A stretch of DNA of 60,000 nt from Antedon mediterranea (GCF_964355755.1 NC_092672.1:33726501-33786500); one strand, 5' to 3'. Positions 56,801 to 57,347 are shown, counted from the first letter of the stretch. Notes: a model not told the origin generated them from the letters alone. Numbers and translations are program-made.

Positions 56801-57347
56801 GTTGCTTTTCCCCATCTCATGGATTTTTTTATGTCATTAAAACTGCTATATAAATCCAGGATATTATTTTGTATGACTTTAATCCACTTATTGTTATGAT
56901 ATGTAGATGGCACCAGACTATGAGCACCTAACCTTGATGCAGAAGGTAGAGGTGTTCGAGCATGCATTGGAGCACACCCAGGGAGATGACTTAGCCAAGC
57001 TGCTTTGGCTTAAGAGTCCAAGTTCTGAGGTATGGCATCCATTTTAGATTGTACAAAATTAAAGTGTGTTTAGAAATGTCTACTACAGTATAAACATTTG
57101 ATTGGTTGGGAAACAATAATCAAGTATTGTGGTACAAATTGCAGTATATTATGAAAAAATAGAGGTAATTGCTATAAGAAATTTACTCATGCATGCAATT
57201 TTAGAGGTCAAGATGTTAGAGGTCATATCTTAAAAAGTTTAACTCCAGATTACTTTTTGTTTAGGTTTGGTTTGATCGACGGACCAACTACACACGATCC
57301 TTAGCTGTCATGTCAATGGTTGGGTACATCCTGGGTCTTGGAGACAG
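2683..57347 (+). CDS. MTOR: mTOR kinase gene, 47 coding exons, 3' end outside window
   Basis: This is the target of rapamycin, a PI3K-like serine/threonine kinase and the catalytic subunit of TORC1 and TORC2, which couples nutrients and growth factors to translation, autophagy and growth at lysosomal and other membranes. Joining 47 exons gives 6890 coding bases (2296 codons plus 2 bases) with no stop and consistent phase at every GT-AG intron. Domain order: HEAT repeats about 1-1240, FAT about 1240-1960, FRB about 1977-2072, kinase N-lobe from about 2080 to the GLGDR catalytic-loop start. Conserved residues seen are the rapamycin-contact serine S1993 in [11 protein letters not shown]2059 and F2066 in [14 protein letters not shown]-site lysine K2145 in [15 protein letters not shown], and D2296 of GLGDR. 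These sit 42 residues before the human positions (S2035, W2101, F2108, K2187, D2338). About 19 of the missing residues are at the N-terminus and the rest are in variable linkers. The DFG motif, activation loop and FATC are not in the window. Individual exons are listed separately. Confidence 0.97.
2975..3135. repeat. CTCCTTCTCCACCACAC low-complexity repeat in intron 1
   Basis: Pyrimidine-rich degenerate minisatellite that fills half of the 340-bp intron 1. It produces spurious Pro/Ser-rich open frames in several phases. Confidence 0.85.
3237..3472 (+). CDS. MTOR: mTOR exon 2
   Basis: Residues 72-150. Acceptor ctctag at 3236, donor gtgagt. [20 protein letters not shown] is a very conserved N-HEAT segment. 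A GTG-initiated reading of this exon is an artefact of the splice junction. Confidence 0.96.
3660..3761 (+). CDS. MTOR: mTOR exon 3
   Basis: Residues 151-184, phase 0 on both sides. VLVLKELAI then [14 protein letters not shown] is N-HEAT sequence. Acceptor tttgtag, donor gtacag. Confidence 0.96.
3762..4112 (+). other. mTOR intron 3, no recognised content
   Basis: GT-AG intron of AT-rich sequence. No gene, clear repeat or structured element seen. Confidence 0.8.
4113..4211 (+). CDS. MTOR: mTOR exon 4
   Basis: Residues 185-217. [14 protein letters not shown] and [10 protein letters not shown] match N-HEAT. Phase 0 on both sides, donor gtaggc. Too short to show as a long open frame. Confidence 0.95.
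4446..4612. repeat. MITE-A copy 1 (intron 4)
   Basis: The left end AGCTCTGTCTACACTATCAA is inverted at the right end (TTGATAGGGTAGACAGAG). The interior has the family marks GTGATGTGCCCATAT and ATATTTGGGCA. TTAA-like bases at the flank suggest TTAA target duplication, as in piggyBac-type or Kolobok-type non-autonomous elements (inference). Confidence 0.85.
4762..4896 (+). CDS. MTOR: mTOR exon 5
   Basis: Residues 218-262. [18 protein letters not shown] and LLIINELIR correspond to the human segment FEEAEKG through LILNELVR. Phase 0, donor gtaaca. Confidence 0.95.
4897..5321 (+). other. mTOR intron 5, no recognised content
   Basis: AT-rich GT-AG intron. Nothing identified beyond A-rich tracts. 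Confidence 0.8.
5322..5384 (+). CDS. MTOR: mTOR exon 6 (63 nt)
   Basis: Residues 263-283. [13 protein letters not shown] matches the conserved helix after the previous exon. It then becomes a Ser/Gln-rich linker. Acceptor cctcttag, donor gtatgt. Short, but phase and sequence agree. Confidence 0.92.
5425..5690. repeat. Repeat-C copy 1 (intron 6)
   Basis: Begins AAAGATGTATTGTCCCCCAA, then GTAGTTTTAATAAAGTTAAT. Ends near GTGACATTAAAATGGCATAT. The same order of motifs recurs in introns 13, 23, 34 and 38. No clear inverted ends seen. Confidence 0.8.
5727..5903 (+). CDS. MTOR: mTOR exon 7, variable linker plus conserved end
   Basis: Residues 284-342. The first two thirds is the poorly conserved flexible loop of the N-HEAT region. 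The end, [14 protein letters not shown], is clearly mTOR. Part of the length difference from human mTOR is in this loop. Confidence 0.94.
6161..6457 (-). repeat. tRNA-derived SINE copy 1 (intron 7)
   Basis: On the minus strand it starts with a tRNA-Ser/Leu-like head. A box TGGCCGAGCGG lies near 6441-6452 and B box GGTTCGAGGCT at 6384-6394. A body of about 200 bases follows, ending in an A-rich tail (CCCAGTATAAATAAAAT). Nearly the same element is at 58794-59088. The added body shows it is a SINE and not a tRNA gene. Confidence 0.88.
6515..6630 (+). CDS. MTOR: mTOR exon 8
   Basis: Residues 343 to about 381. [11 protein letters not shown] and [16 protein letters not shown] match N-HEAT. Ends after two bases of a lysine codon that is completed in exon 9. 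Donor gtaagt. Confidence 0.95.
6993..7033. repeat. aged ATGGAG palindrome insertion (intron 8)
   Basis: ATGGAGTAATAATT faces AATTATTACTTCAT (13 of 14 positions) across a short AT centre. It resembles the sharper palindromes at 38810, 51781 and 58050. Flanking repeats are too diverged to call. Confidence 0.55.
7061..7990. repeat. 371-bp tandem repeat, 2.5 copies (intron 8)
   Basis: Units start at 7061, 7433 and 7803, each with ACTAATTAGATGTTTGATTC or a close form followed by TACCCCCTACCCCAAAAA. The third copy decays after about 190 bases. The first two copies each contain a cluster of AGGTCA-type half-sites. Confidence 0.9.
7330..7360. promoter_or_regulatory. four nuclear-receptor-type half-sites
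   Basis: AGGTCA at 7330-7335 and TGACCT at 7337-7342 form an inverted repeat with 1-base spacing. Further TGACCT copies at 7345-7350 and 7355-7360 give direct repeats with 2- and 4-base spacing. The layout recurs at 7701-7731 with one half-site changed to TGATCT. Binding is inferred only from the motif. Confidence 0.35.
8122..8167 (+). CDS. MTOR: mTOR exon 9 (46 nt)
   Basis: Residues about 381-396 ([15 protein letters not shown]). The smallest exon in the model. Supported by phase (completes the split Lys codon), by acceptor tttgcag, and by alignment to human QYLQDTMNHVLSCVKK. Confidence 0.92.
8350..8486 (+). CDS. MTOR: mTOR exon 10
   Basis: Residues 397-441 plus two bases. [17 protein letters not shown] is strongly conserved. 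Donor gttagt gives N at the junction with exon 11. Confidence 0.95.
8541..8840 (+). repeat. composite 5S rRNA and tRNA-like SINE (intron 10)
   Basis: GGCCATACAGCTCTGA and TGGATGGGAGACCATCTGGG then AGGTGCTGTA match the 5' start and 3' half of 5S rRNA, with the middle deleted. A B-box-like GGGTTCGAGCC follows at 8676-8686. The body after it (GTAAAGCTGTTGGTCCC, then TTAAAGAAC and AGAGTAGGGATT) is shared with the piece at 20398-20535. Confidence 0.75.
8940..9071 (+). CDS. MTOR: mTOR exon 11
   Basis: Residues 442-485 plus [14 protein letters not shown] and [10 protein letters not shown] are diagnostic. The donor gtatgt is followed within 40 bases by a tandem hairpin array. Confidence 0.96.
9108..9530. 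repeat. tandem hairpin array, about 97-bp unit (intron 11)
   Basis: Units start at 9108, 9204, 9301, 9401 and 9498, the last truncated. Most units hold CACTGTGCTC facing GAGCACAGTG across a loop of about 25 bases, so each can fold into a hairpin. It begins 36 bases after the exon 11 donor. Confidence 0.92.
9531..10391 (+). other. rest of mTOR intron 11, no recognised content
   Basis: AT-rich intronic sequence without a recognised element. Open frames here lack coding character. Confidence 0.7.
10392..10552 (+). CDS. MTOR: mTOR exon 12
   Basis: Residues 486-539 plus one base. [18 protein letters not shown] then [11 protein letters not shown] match N-HEAT. Donor gtaagc. Confidence 0.96.
10813..11012 (+). 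CDS. MTOR: mTOR exon 13
   Basis: Residues 540-606. [16 protein letters not shown] and [17 protein letters not shown] are near identical to vertebrate mTOR. Phase 0 end, donor gtaaga. Confidence 0.97.
11041..11300. repeat. Repeat-C copy 2 (intron 13)
   Basis: Family order AAAGATGTAT, GTAGTTTTAATAAAGTTAAT, then CATTGGCTGGCAGCCAATTT. The last contains the perfect NF1-type palindrome TTGGC-N5-GCCAA. Begins 28 bases after the exon 13 donor. Confidence 0.8.
11391..11490 (+). CDS. MTOR: mTOR exon 14
   Basis: Residues 607-639 plus one base. [18 protein letters not shown]. Its donor gtatgtaaat is the first unit of a 24-bp tandem repeat, so near-copies of the donor follow directly. Confidence 0.95.
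11491..11606. repeat. 24-bp minisatellite starting at the exon 14 donor
   Basis: About 4.8 copies of a unit beginning GTATGTAAATTTGTATG and ending TTAATTA. The first copy is the functional splice donor itself. A fragment of the same unit reappears on the far side of the inserted element, near 12865-12887. Confidence 0.93.
11607..12864. mobile_element. TIR DNA element inserted at TTAA in the minisatellite
   Basis: The ends are inverted: GGCCAAATAAAAAAATATAC then TTGTTAAGCGTCAC at left, and GTGACGCTTAACAAG then TTTTTTTATTTGGCC at right. The minisatellite unit is split at its TTAA, with TTA left before the element and TTAATTA after. This fits TTAA-duplicating superfamilies (piggyBac, Kolobok). 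No transposase frame seen, so non-autonomous. T-rich and A-rich tracts lie just inside the two ends. The interior has a CTAGC-rich stretch near 12630-12720. Confidence 0.82.
12973..13178 (+). CDS. MTOR: mTOR exon 15
   Basis: Residues 640-708. [17 protein letters not shown] and [15 protein letters not shown]. Acceptor ctttcag, donor gtattc, phase 0 end. Confidence 0.96.
13401..13523 (+). CDS. MTOR: mTOR exon 16
   Basis: Residues 709-749. [18 protein letters not shown] then [20 protein letters not shown], almost identical to human. Phase 0 on both sides, donor gtatag. Confidence 0.96.
13630..13790. repeat. dispersed repeat F copy 1 (intron 16)
   Basis: Shares GCTCACTGGCTAAAC-like, GAGCAGCC-like and ATGCAACTA motifs in the same order with 16190-16430. 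Family unknown. Confidence 0.6.
13894..13977 (+). CDS. MTOR: mTOR exon 17 (84 nt)
   Basis: Residues 750-777. [20 protein letters not shown] then AAIGELSQ aligns with the human segment ending ATIGELAQ. Phase 0 on both sides. Confidence 0.94.
13978..14658 (+). repeat. intron 17 with degenerate TAATAG-rich duplications
   Basis: 14232-14287 and 14351-14407 are related copies (GGTAGCCC, then GTATAG and AAGTAGACAAT). The surrounding DNA is rich in TAATAG and TAGATA pentamers and hexamers. Probably a decayed repeat. No gene seen. Confidence 0.6.
14659..14751 (+). CDS. MTOR: mTOR exon 18
   Basis: Residues 778-808. [20 protein letters not shown] and DSSSLNKRE. Phase 0 on both sides, donor gtaagt. 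Confidence 0.95.
14907..15330. repeat. tandemly duplicated SINE fragment (intron 18)
   Basis: Two copies of about 170 bases each begin with AAGGCCTGCTAGAAGGCCTA and continue with SINE body (GATGTACTAGGTTCTTTAAA, then TGTGTACACTGGACCTACGG). The second copy extends towards a damaged tRNA-like head (near 15240-15330). Same family as 6161-6457. Confidence 0.75.
15428..15562 (+). CDS. MTOR: mTOR exon 19
   Basis: Residues 809-853. [20 protein letters not shown] then [16 protein letters not shown]. Phase 0 on both sides, donor gtaagt. Confidence 0.96.
15594..15735. repeat. MITE-A copy 2 (intron 19)
   Basis: Inverted ends AGCTCTGTTTACACTATCAA and TTTGATAGTGTAGACAGGGC. A shortened interior. Abuts a MITE-B copy through a shared TTAA. 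Confidence 0.8.
15732..15890. repeat. MITE-B copy 1 (intron 19)
   Basis: Starts TTAAGGCCAATTTACATAGA then CGAGC, with the family marks TATAGAATCTAT and GATACAGATTCT. The right end is truncated or diverged. Confidence 0.7.
15973..16105 (+). CDS. MTOR: mTOR exon 20
   Basis: Residues 854-897 plus one base. [19 protein letters not shown] is conserved. The Ser/Asp-rich end ([10 protein letters not shown]) starts the flexible segment before M-HEAT. Confidence 0.96.
16185..16430. repeat. repeat F copy 2 expanded by a CAGAGCTCAAAGGGCC minisatellite (intron 20)
   Basis: The same element as at 13630, but its centre (16210-16352) is blown up by alternating copies of CAGAGCTCAAAGGGCCC and AAGAGCTCAAGGGGCCT. 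The open frame here is purely repeat-derived. Confidence 0.85.
16649..16899 (+). CDS. MTOR: mTOR exon 21
   Basis: Residues 898-981. [13 protein letters not shown] then [18 protein letters not shown] and [18 protein letters not shown] are M-HEAT. Phase 0 end, donor gtaaga. Confidence 0.97.
17114..17255. repeat. MITE-A copy 3 (intron 21)
   Basis: Left TTTAGCTTTGTCTAC and right TTTGATAGTGTGGACAGAGC, with GATGTGCCCATATATGGACA inside. Confidence 0.8.
17343..17429 (+). CDS. MTOR: mTOR exon 22 (87 nt)
   Basis: Residues 982-1010. [20 protein letters not shown] then LDEIFALIK. Phase 0 on both sides, donor gtaatc. Confidence 0.95.
17545..17712 (+). CDS. MTOR: mTOR exon 23
   Basis: Residues 1011-1066. 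[14 protein letters not shown] and [20 protein letters not shown] then THDNSPDRK. The donor is the less common gtttgt. Phase 0 on both sides. Confidence 0.95.
17730..17945. repeat. Repeat-C copy 3 (intron 23)
   Basis: AAAGATGGATGGTCCTCTAA at the left and ATTATGTGACATTAAAAT at the right. Begins 17 bases after the exon 23 donor. Confidence 0.7.
18056..18168 (+). CDS. MTOR: mTOR exon 24
   Basis: Residues 1067-1103 plus [22 protein letters not shown] is near identical to human. Donor gtgagt. Confidence 0.96.
18216..18384. repeat. MITE-B copy 2 (intron 24)
   Basis: TATAGAATCTATGTTATTCC in the interior and CCACTCGTCTACGTAAATTG at the right, matching the 47-kb copies. Confidence 0.75.
18570..18825 (+). 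CDS. MTOR: mTOR exon 25
   Basis: Residues 1104-1189. [20 protein letters not shown] and [16 protein letters not shown]. End of M-HEAT and start of the FAT-proximal region. Phase 0 end. Confidence 0.97.
18826..19145 (+). other. mTOR intron 25, no recognised content
   Basis: AT-rich intron with a few TTACCTC-type direct repeats only. Confidence 0.7.
19146..19289 (+). CDS. MTOR: mTOR exon 26, variable charged linker
   Basis: Residues 1190-1237. Acidic then basic linker ([20 protein letters not shown]) aligned to the human segment between ICRIVKGYTL and KKLHVSTINL. The end, [12 protein letters not shown], is conserved. Confidence 0.93.
19546..19688 (+). CDS. MTOR: mTOR exon 27
   Basis: Residues 1238-1284 plus [22 protein letters not shown] is strongly conserved and lies near the FAT start. 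Donor gtcagt. Confidence 0.96.
19689..20127 (+). other. mTOR intron 27, no recognised content
   Basis: AT-rich with A and T tracts. No gene or repeat family identified. Confidence 0.7.
20128..20290 (+). CDS. MTOR: mTOR exon 28
   Basis: Residues 1285-1339. [14 protein letters not shown] and [20 protein letters not shown]. Phase 0 end at CDK, donor gtattt. Confidence 0.96.
20398..20700 (+). repeat. SINE or LINE 3' fragment (intron 28)
   Basis: 20428-20530 shares GTAAAGCTGTTGGTCC and GGGATCGTCTCCCAGTGTGC-like motifs with the composite SINE at 8541. The following 20590-20700 ends in an A-rich tail (GGAAATAAAGAAGGAAACGA) like a retroposon 3' end. Confidence 0.6.
20904..21037 (+). CDS. MTOR: mTOR exon 29, FAT domain
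   Basis: Residues 1340-1383 plus [22 protein letters not shown] is diagnostic of the mTOR FAT domain TPR-like helices. Donor gtaatg. Confidence 0.96.
21038..21405 (+). other. mTOR intron 29, possible retroposon tail
   Basis: GATAATATTTATTGGTCCAT near 21070 looks like the antisense 3' tail of a non-LTR element. Weak evidence, nothing else seen. Confidence 0.3.
21406..21484 (+). CDS. MTOR: mTOR exon 30 (79 nt)
   Basis: Residues 1384-1410. [20 protein letters not shown]. Acceptor ttatag, donor gtaagt. Confidence 0.95.
21632..21771 (+). CDS. MTOR: mTOR exon 31, FAT domain
   Basis: Residues 1411-1456 plus [21 protein letters not shown] and [16 protein letters not shown]. The Trp codon is split over the intron. 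Confidence 0.96.
21885..21990. repeat. 52-bp tandem duplication (intron 31)
   Basis: Two copies of AGATGAACAATAATGACAAA then TTAAGATTAAAAAAA. Recent, near-identical. Confidence 0.85.
22192..22408 (+). CDS. MTOR: mTOR exon 32, FAT domain
   Basis: Residues 1457-1529. [20 protein letters not shown] and [20 protein letters not shown]. Phase 0 end, donor gtatga. The next intron contains a decayed copy of exon 33. Confidence 0.97.
22913..22985 (+). pseudogene. decayed, internally deleted copy of mTOR exon 33
   Basis: TTACAACAGAGCTAATGGTG then CCATGGTTGATGTTCA matches exon 33 at 25019-25055 with few changes. It then jumps directly to TAAACTGGTTCCAGAACGCC, matching 25090-25109. About 33-35 exon bases are missing between the two blocks. 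No acceptor or donor accompanies it, so it should not be spliced in. Confidence 0.85.
24170..24275 (-). repeat. tRNA-Glu/Asp-like fragments
   Basis: On the minus strand GGTCTAGTGGTTAAGATTCT resembles the 5' half (A box) of tRNA-Glu or tRNA-Asp. A second, weaker copy, GTGGTCAAGTGGTTAAGATC, lies next to it. No B box, so a SINE or tRNA relic. Confidence 0.45.
24690..24882. repeat. MITE-E copy 1 (intron 32)
   Basis: Right end GTGTCCGGTATTGGGAGAGT then TGACTGTA. The left end is diverged (AACTCCCCTAATACTGGACT). Ends like TACAGTCAACTCTC and TA flanks suggest a pogo/Tigger-type non-autonomous element. Confidence 0.8.
24961..25146 (+). CDS. MTOR: mTOR exon 33, FAT domain
   Basis: Residues 1530-1591. 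[20 protein letters not shown] and [20 protein letters not shown]. Phase 0 on both sides. Parts of this exon are duplicated in degenerate form near 22913. Confidence 0.97.
25261..25518 (+). CDS. MTOR: mTOR exon 34, FAT domain
   Basis: Residues 1592-1677. [20 protein letters not shown] and [19 protein letters not shown]. Donor gtaagg. Reading past the donor would add only unconserved sequence. Confidence 0.97.
25634..25975. repeat. Repeat-C copy 4 (intron 34)
   Basis: GGATGTATTGTCCTCCAAAA at the left. TGACATTAAAATGACATATT-like motifs occur twice, which suggests an internal duplication. Confidence 0.75.
26053..26171 (+). CDS. MTOR: mTOR exon 35, FAT domain
   Basis: Residues 1678-1716 plus [22 protein letters not shown] aligns to human [28 protein letters not shown] precedes the split Arg. 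Confidence 0.95.
26190..26515. repeat. Repeat-D copy 1 (intron 35)
   Basis: Left end CTGCAGTTACTGCAGTAACA and right ATGACTGCAATAGAATAATT. The middle (about 26300-26400) carries unrelated inserted sequence. Confidence 0.65.
26606..26723 (+). CDS. MTOR: mTOR exon 36, FAT domain
   Basis: Residues 1717-1756. [20 protein letters not shown] and [14 protein letters not shown] match FAT. Donor gtataa. Confidence 0.96.
26866..27020. repeat. MITE-A copy 4 (intron 36)
   Basis: AGCTCTGTCTACACCATCAA at the left. A degraded right end, GTCACATAAAGTTTGATACT, lies 190 bases before exon 37. Confidence 0.8.
27213..27434 (+). CDS. MTOR: mTOR exon 37, FAT domain with acidic disordered insert
   Basis: Residues 1757-1830. 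[19 protein letters not shown] is conserved. The rest is an Asp/Glu/Ser-rich disordered loop in place of the Ala/Thr-rich loop of vertebrates. The last part differs most from human mTOR. Confidence 0.94.
27540..28190. repeat. CCTCTAATTA-rich repeat with 107-bp tandem units
   Basis: A degenerate first part (27540-27860), then three near-identical 107-bp units starting at 27864, 27971 and 28078. Each has AATTAGGACCCCTCTAATTT-like start and TTAACCAAGAACCTCTCT later. Confidence 0.92.
28190..28400 (+). repeat. probable non-LTR retrotransposon 3' tail
   Basis: CTGGATAGGCTACCCTCAGT followed by (AATA)n at 28373-28400 is the kind of 3' end seen on CR1/L2-like elements. No reverse transcriptase is present. 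Confidence 0.5.
29812..30118. repeat. TAGTTAACTAG tandem duplication before exon 38
   Basis: Two copies of a block with ACTAGTTAACTACTAGT, GCAATTTTCTTTATTC and TATTAGAAATAAA. They end 45 bases before the exon 38 acceptor. Confidence 0.88.
30164..30358 (+). CDS. MTOR: mTOR exon 38, FAT domain
   Basis: Residues 1831-1895. [20 protein letters not shown] and [21 protein letters not shown] human-like KVTEDLSK segment before it was not found, and exons 37 and 38 join in frame without it. Followed by a 24-kb intron. Confidence 0.95.
30601..30789. repeat. MITE-E copy 2
   Basis: Left CGTCAACTCTCCAAATACCT and right GTGTCCGGTATTGGGAGAGT then TGACTGTA. About 190 bp. Confidence 0.85.
31200..31460. repeat. 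Repeat-C copy 5
   Basis: GTAGTTTTAATGAAGTTAAT then CATTGGCTGGCAGCCAATTT with the NF1-type palindrome. The right part is diverged. Confidence 0.75.
32285..32495. repeat. Repeat-D copy 2
   Basis: AATTACTGCAGTAACTACAT at the left and GTAGTAAAGTAATTTTGACA then TGGTCTC at the right. Confidence 0.75.
33706..34557 (-). CDS. secreted collagen-like C1q-domain protein, intronless, nested in mTOR intron 38
   Basis: A 283-residue protein read from ATG at 34557 (codon complement at 34555-34557) to TAA at 33706-33708. An in-frame TGA at 34576-34578 shows the frame is closed upstream. A TTG at 34572 is not a credible start. Residues 1-24 form a hydrophobic signal peptide ending ISDIANA. A Lys-rich spacer with a CSSCC cluster (residues 25-62) could link chains by disulfides. 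About 27 uninterrupted Gly-X-Y triplets follow (63-143, [10 protein letters not shown] onward). The C1q globular head covers about 148-283, with the typical pattern [18 protein letters not shown] and the end [12 protein letters not shown]1q-domain proteins of this layout form trimers and act outside the cell in innate recognition or signalling. The ligand here is unknown. Many C1q genes have an intron in the collagen part and this one has none. A noncoding 5' exon cannot be excluded. Confidence 0.93.
   Translation of the reverse strand: MDRYICSLFVLVLGFLFISDIANAAKSDNANKYIPNSKAKLLKAKKANGDTEQDTCSSCCVRGDPGAPGPPGNPGIPGMPGNHGANGHNGLQGLQGIKGENGKDGVIGIDGEKGDRGPKGPSGQRGHPGLQGRAGPRGPPGSGETQKTNVNVAFSAARVSALAATADMDEVLTYASLFINVGDCFDQYTGIFTTKVHGAYAFIFHIHTASRTSSPYVKLMKNGEVQVAVHDYDSSDAYDSTSNSVILELMRSDQVWLQLDQGNELHSNNNRYTTFMGHLLFTL
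34975..35360. repeat. Repeat-D fragments
   Basis: Two direct copies of AAAATTGTTCTACTGCAGTT then ACTGCAG lie near 34973 and 35108. A further TTACTGCAGTAATAATTG lies near 35302. Broken pieces of the Repeat-D end. Confidence 0.6.
35752..35894. repeat. MITE-A copy 5
   Basis: CACACTATCAAACTTCATGT at the left, ATATTTGGGCACATCA inside, and a damaged right end. Confidence 0.75.
36225..36552. repeat. AGGGGTATCCCTGAATA minisatellite
   Basis: Degenerate tandem copies of a short GGGGTATCCCTGAATA-like motif. Inside is an exact duplication of about 55 bases (GGGGTATTCCAGAATAGAGG twice). Confidence 0.85.
37190..37250. repeat. Repeat-D end fragment
   Basis: CATTGTTGCAGTAAAAATAT then AGTTACTGCAGTAGAATCAT. 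Only one end is recognisable. Confidence 0.45.
38287..38677. mobile_element. 391-bp TIR element with 7-bp target duplication
   Basis: CAAAGAACTTATAACACAAG at the left is mirrored by CTTGTGTTATAAGTTCTTTG at the right. GTTTGAT at 38280-38286 is repeated at 38678-38684. The interior holds two tandem copies of about 85 bases (GATCCCCTCTATGATTTTGA in each). No transposase. Confidence 0.88.
38699..38912. repeat. MITE-A copy 6, interrupted by a palindrome
   Basis: TTAAGCTCTGTCTACACTAT at the left and GTTTGATAGTGTAGACAGAA at the right. A perfect palindrome with a 9-bp flanking repeat sits inside, at 38801-38847. Confidence 0.9.
38811..38838. repeat. 28-bp perfect palindrome between 9-bp repeats
   Basis: ATGGAGTAAAGAAT followed by its exact complement. 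GGGTATATC at 38802-38810 recurs at 38839-38847. Other MITE-A copies lack the insert, so it is a derived insertion. Confidence 0.9.
39735..39905. repeat. Repeat-C copy 6
   Basis: CATTGGCTGGCAGCCAATTT with the NF1-type palindrome, then TTTGCTTTAAATTACG. Left part missing. Confidence 0.7.
40485..40692. repeat. Repeat-D copy 3, best preserved
   Basis: TACTGCAGTTACTGCAGTAA then CTACATTTT at the left, inverted as AATGTAGTTTACTGCAGTAA then CTGCAGTA at the right. About 208 bp. Confidence 0.85.
42090..42320. repeat. 33-bp minisatellite
   Basis: About seven units like GCATACCCTCGGTGTAGCCC then TGCCCTGGATATA. The period divides by three, so several frames stay open across it. The 138-codon minus-strand frame here is an artefact. 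Confidence 0.92.
43350..43530. repeat. Repeat-C copy 7 (nested in the Harbinger-like element)
   Basis: AAAGATGTATTGTCCCATAG then GTAGTTTTAACAAAGTTAAT. The palindrome is mutated (CATTAGCTCGCAGCCAATTT). Confidence 0.75.
43650..43930 (-). pseudogene. possible BESS-like C-terminal piece inside the element
   Basis: The minus-strand frame reads [20 protein letters not shown] then GLAIMRLIQ, which resembles the C-terminal helix of MADF-BESS proteins. An ATG-initiated frame is lacking. Its link to the piece at 44415 is inference. Confidence 0.3.
44415..44519 (-). pseudogene. possible first coding piece inside the Harbinger-like element
   Basis: On the minus strand an ATG opens [20 protein letters not shown], followed by a GTAAGT-type donor near 44457. 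The sequence [10 protein letters not shown] is reminiscent of the start of MADF/Myb-like DNA-binding proteins carried by Harbinger elements. Weak similarity judged by eye. Confidence 0.3.
46430..46615. repeat. Repeat-D copy 4
   Basis: TTACTGCAGTACGGTAATTT at the left and AGTTACAGTAAAATACTTTT then GACAT at the right. Diverged. Confidence 0.65.
47056..47240. repeat. MITE-B copy 3
   Basis: TTAAGGTCGATTTACACAGA then CGAGCGGTAACGGTAA at the left, inverted as TTACCGTTACCACTCGTCTG at the right. The central GATACAGATTCTATG is kept. Confidence 0.9.
47414..47605. repeat. MITE-B copy 4
   Basis: Same family as the copy 170 bases upstream, in the same orientation. Ends TTAAGGTCGATTTACC and GTAAATTGGCCTTTAA. 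The two lie close but are not a simple tandem duplication. Confidence 0.9.
48280..48448. repeat. MITE-A copy 7
   Basis: GTCTACACTATCAAACTTTA at the left and AGTTTGATAGTATAAACAGA then GC at the right. Full length. Confidence 0.88.
49180..49462. mobile_element. TIR element rich in AACCGATAA
   Basis: GGCTGTGTTTCCGATAAT at the left roughly mirrors the right end, GGCTTCGGAAGCACGGCC. The interior repeats TTAACCGATAA and its complement. An open frame starting in the right end (49441-49674) has no recognised homology. Confidence 0.5.
49725..49935. repeat. Repeat-D copy 5
   Basis: TTTACTGCAGTAACTGC at the left and GAGTTACTGCAGTTACTGCA then GTAGAGTAATCTTGACATGG at the right. Confidence 0.8.
50861..51046. 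mobile_element. 186-bp MITE with 18-bp perfect inverted ends
   Basis: CAGTGGCCGTATTCACCA at 50861-50878 is exactly inverted at 51029-51046. Only one copy in the window. No clear target duplication. Confidence 0.88.
51782..51808. repeat. 27-bp palindromic insertion with flanking GCACACAC repeat
   Basis: ATGGAGAAATA faces its exact complement across a 5-base centre. GCACACAC plus one base is repeated on both sides. Same ATGGAG terminus as at 38811. Confidence 0.85.
51845..52205. repeat. ATTAAAGCTACCCTGGAT short repeats
   Basis: Copies of AATTAAAGCTACCCTGGATT cluster at 51860-51925 and again at 52165-52205, separated by about 240 bases of other sequence. Confidence 0.7.
52643..53258. repeat. 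degenerate tandem triplication of about 185-245 bp
   Basis: Blocks start near 52643, 52826 and 53008 with CCTGAATGGTCC-like sequence and GGAAGGTTT. They share CGCACCA, GCATATCAAAT-like and GAAACATGATGCATCAAA motifs. Confidence 0.8.
53670..53800. repeat. MITE-E copy 3, partial
   Basis: Right half only: ATACCAGACCTTCCAGAAAA, then TATTGGGAGAGTTGACTGTA. Confidence 0.75.
54408..54533. repeat. MITE-A copy 8, truncated at the exon 39 acceptor
   Basis: AAGCTCTGTCTACACAATCA at the left and ATGGGCACATCACATTTTGT at the point where homology stops, about 16 bases before the AG at 54548-54549. The element lies where the branch point should be. Confidence 0.8.
54550..54648 (+). CDS. MTOR: mTOR exon 39
   Basis: Residues 1896-1928. 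[20 protein letters not shown] then [13 protein letters not shown]. Phase 0 on both sides. Its acceptor lies about 16-20 bases beyond a truncated MITE-A copy. Confidence 0.96.
54840..54962 (+). CDS. MTOR: mTOR exon 40
   Basis: Residues 1929-1969. [20 protein letters not shown] and [19 protein letters not shown]. Phase 0 on both sides. Confidence 0.97.
54963..55297 (+). other. mTOR intron 40, no clear content
   Basis: AT-rich. A short TTACAGTTTTTTCTGGAAAT near 55090 resembles part of Repeat-C. Confidence 0.6.
55298..55480 (+). CDS. MTOR: mTOR exon 41, FRB domain start
   Basis: Residues 1970-2030. [20 protein letters not shown] leads into the FRB. S1993 in [10 protein letters not shown] is the residue whose human counterpart S2035 sets rapamycin sensitivity. 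[20 protein letters not shown] is conserved. Confidence 0.98.
55700..55834 (+). CDS. MTOR: mTOR exon 42, FRB domain end
   Basis: Residues 2031-2075. [16 protein letters not shown] and [21 protein letters not shown]2056, W2059, Y2063 and F2066 of the FKBP-rapamycin pocket are all kept, so a rapamycin-sensitive protein is expected (inference). Donor gtcagc. Confidence 0.98.
55932..56106 (+). CDS. MTOR: mTOR exon 43, kinase N-lobe start
   Basis: Residues 2076-2133 plus one base. [20 protein letters not shown] and [18 protein letters not shown]. The last lies at the start of the kinase N-lobe. Confidence 0.98.
56173..56355. repeat. MITE-E copy 4 (intron 43)
   Basis: Well preserved: TACAGTCAACTCTCCCAATA then CCGGACACCTTTGGG at the left, and GAGAGTTGACTGT at the right. 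Takes up 183 of the 290 intron bases. Confidence 0.9.
56397..56532 (+). CDS. MTOR: mTOR exon 44, kinase ATP site
   Basis: Residues 2134-2178 plus [22 protein letters not shown] holds K2145, equivalent to the human catalytic lysine K2187. A MITE-E copy fills most of the preceding 290-bp intron. Confidence 0.98.
56632..56779 (+). CDS. MTOR: mTOR exon 45, kinase domain
   Basis: Residues 2179-2228. [20 protein letters not shown] and [20 protein letters not shown]. The hinge GWVP is intact. Donor gtgagt. Confidence 0.98.
56907..57029 (+). CDS. MTOR: mTOR exon 46, kinase domain
   Basis: Residues 2229-2269. [20 protein letters not shown] and [14 protein letters not shown]. Phase 0 on both sides. 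Confidence 0.98.
57265..57347 (+). CDS. MTOR: mTOR exon 47, catalytic loop start; last exon in window
   Basis: Residues 2270-2296 plus [22 protein letters not shown] then YILGLGD, where D2296 matches human D2338. The donor gtaagc splits the Arg of GLGDR. The exon that should begin with HPSN was not found before position 60000. Confidence 0.97.
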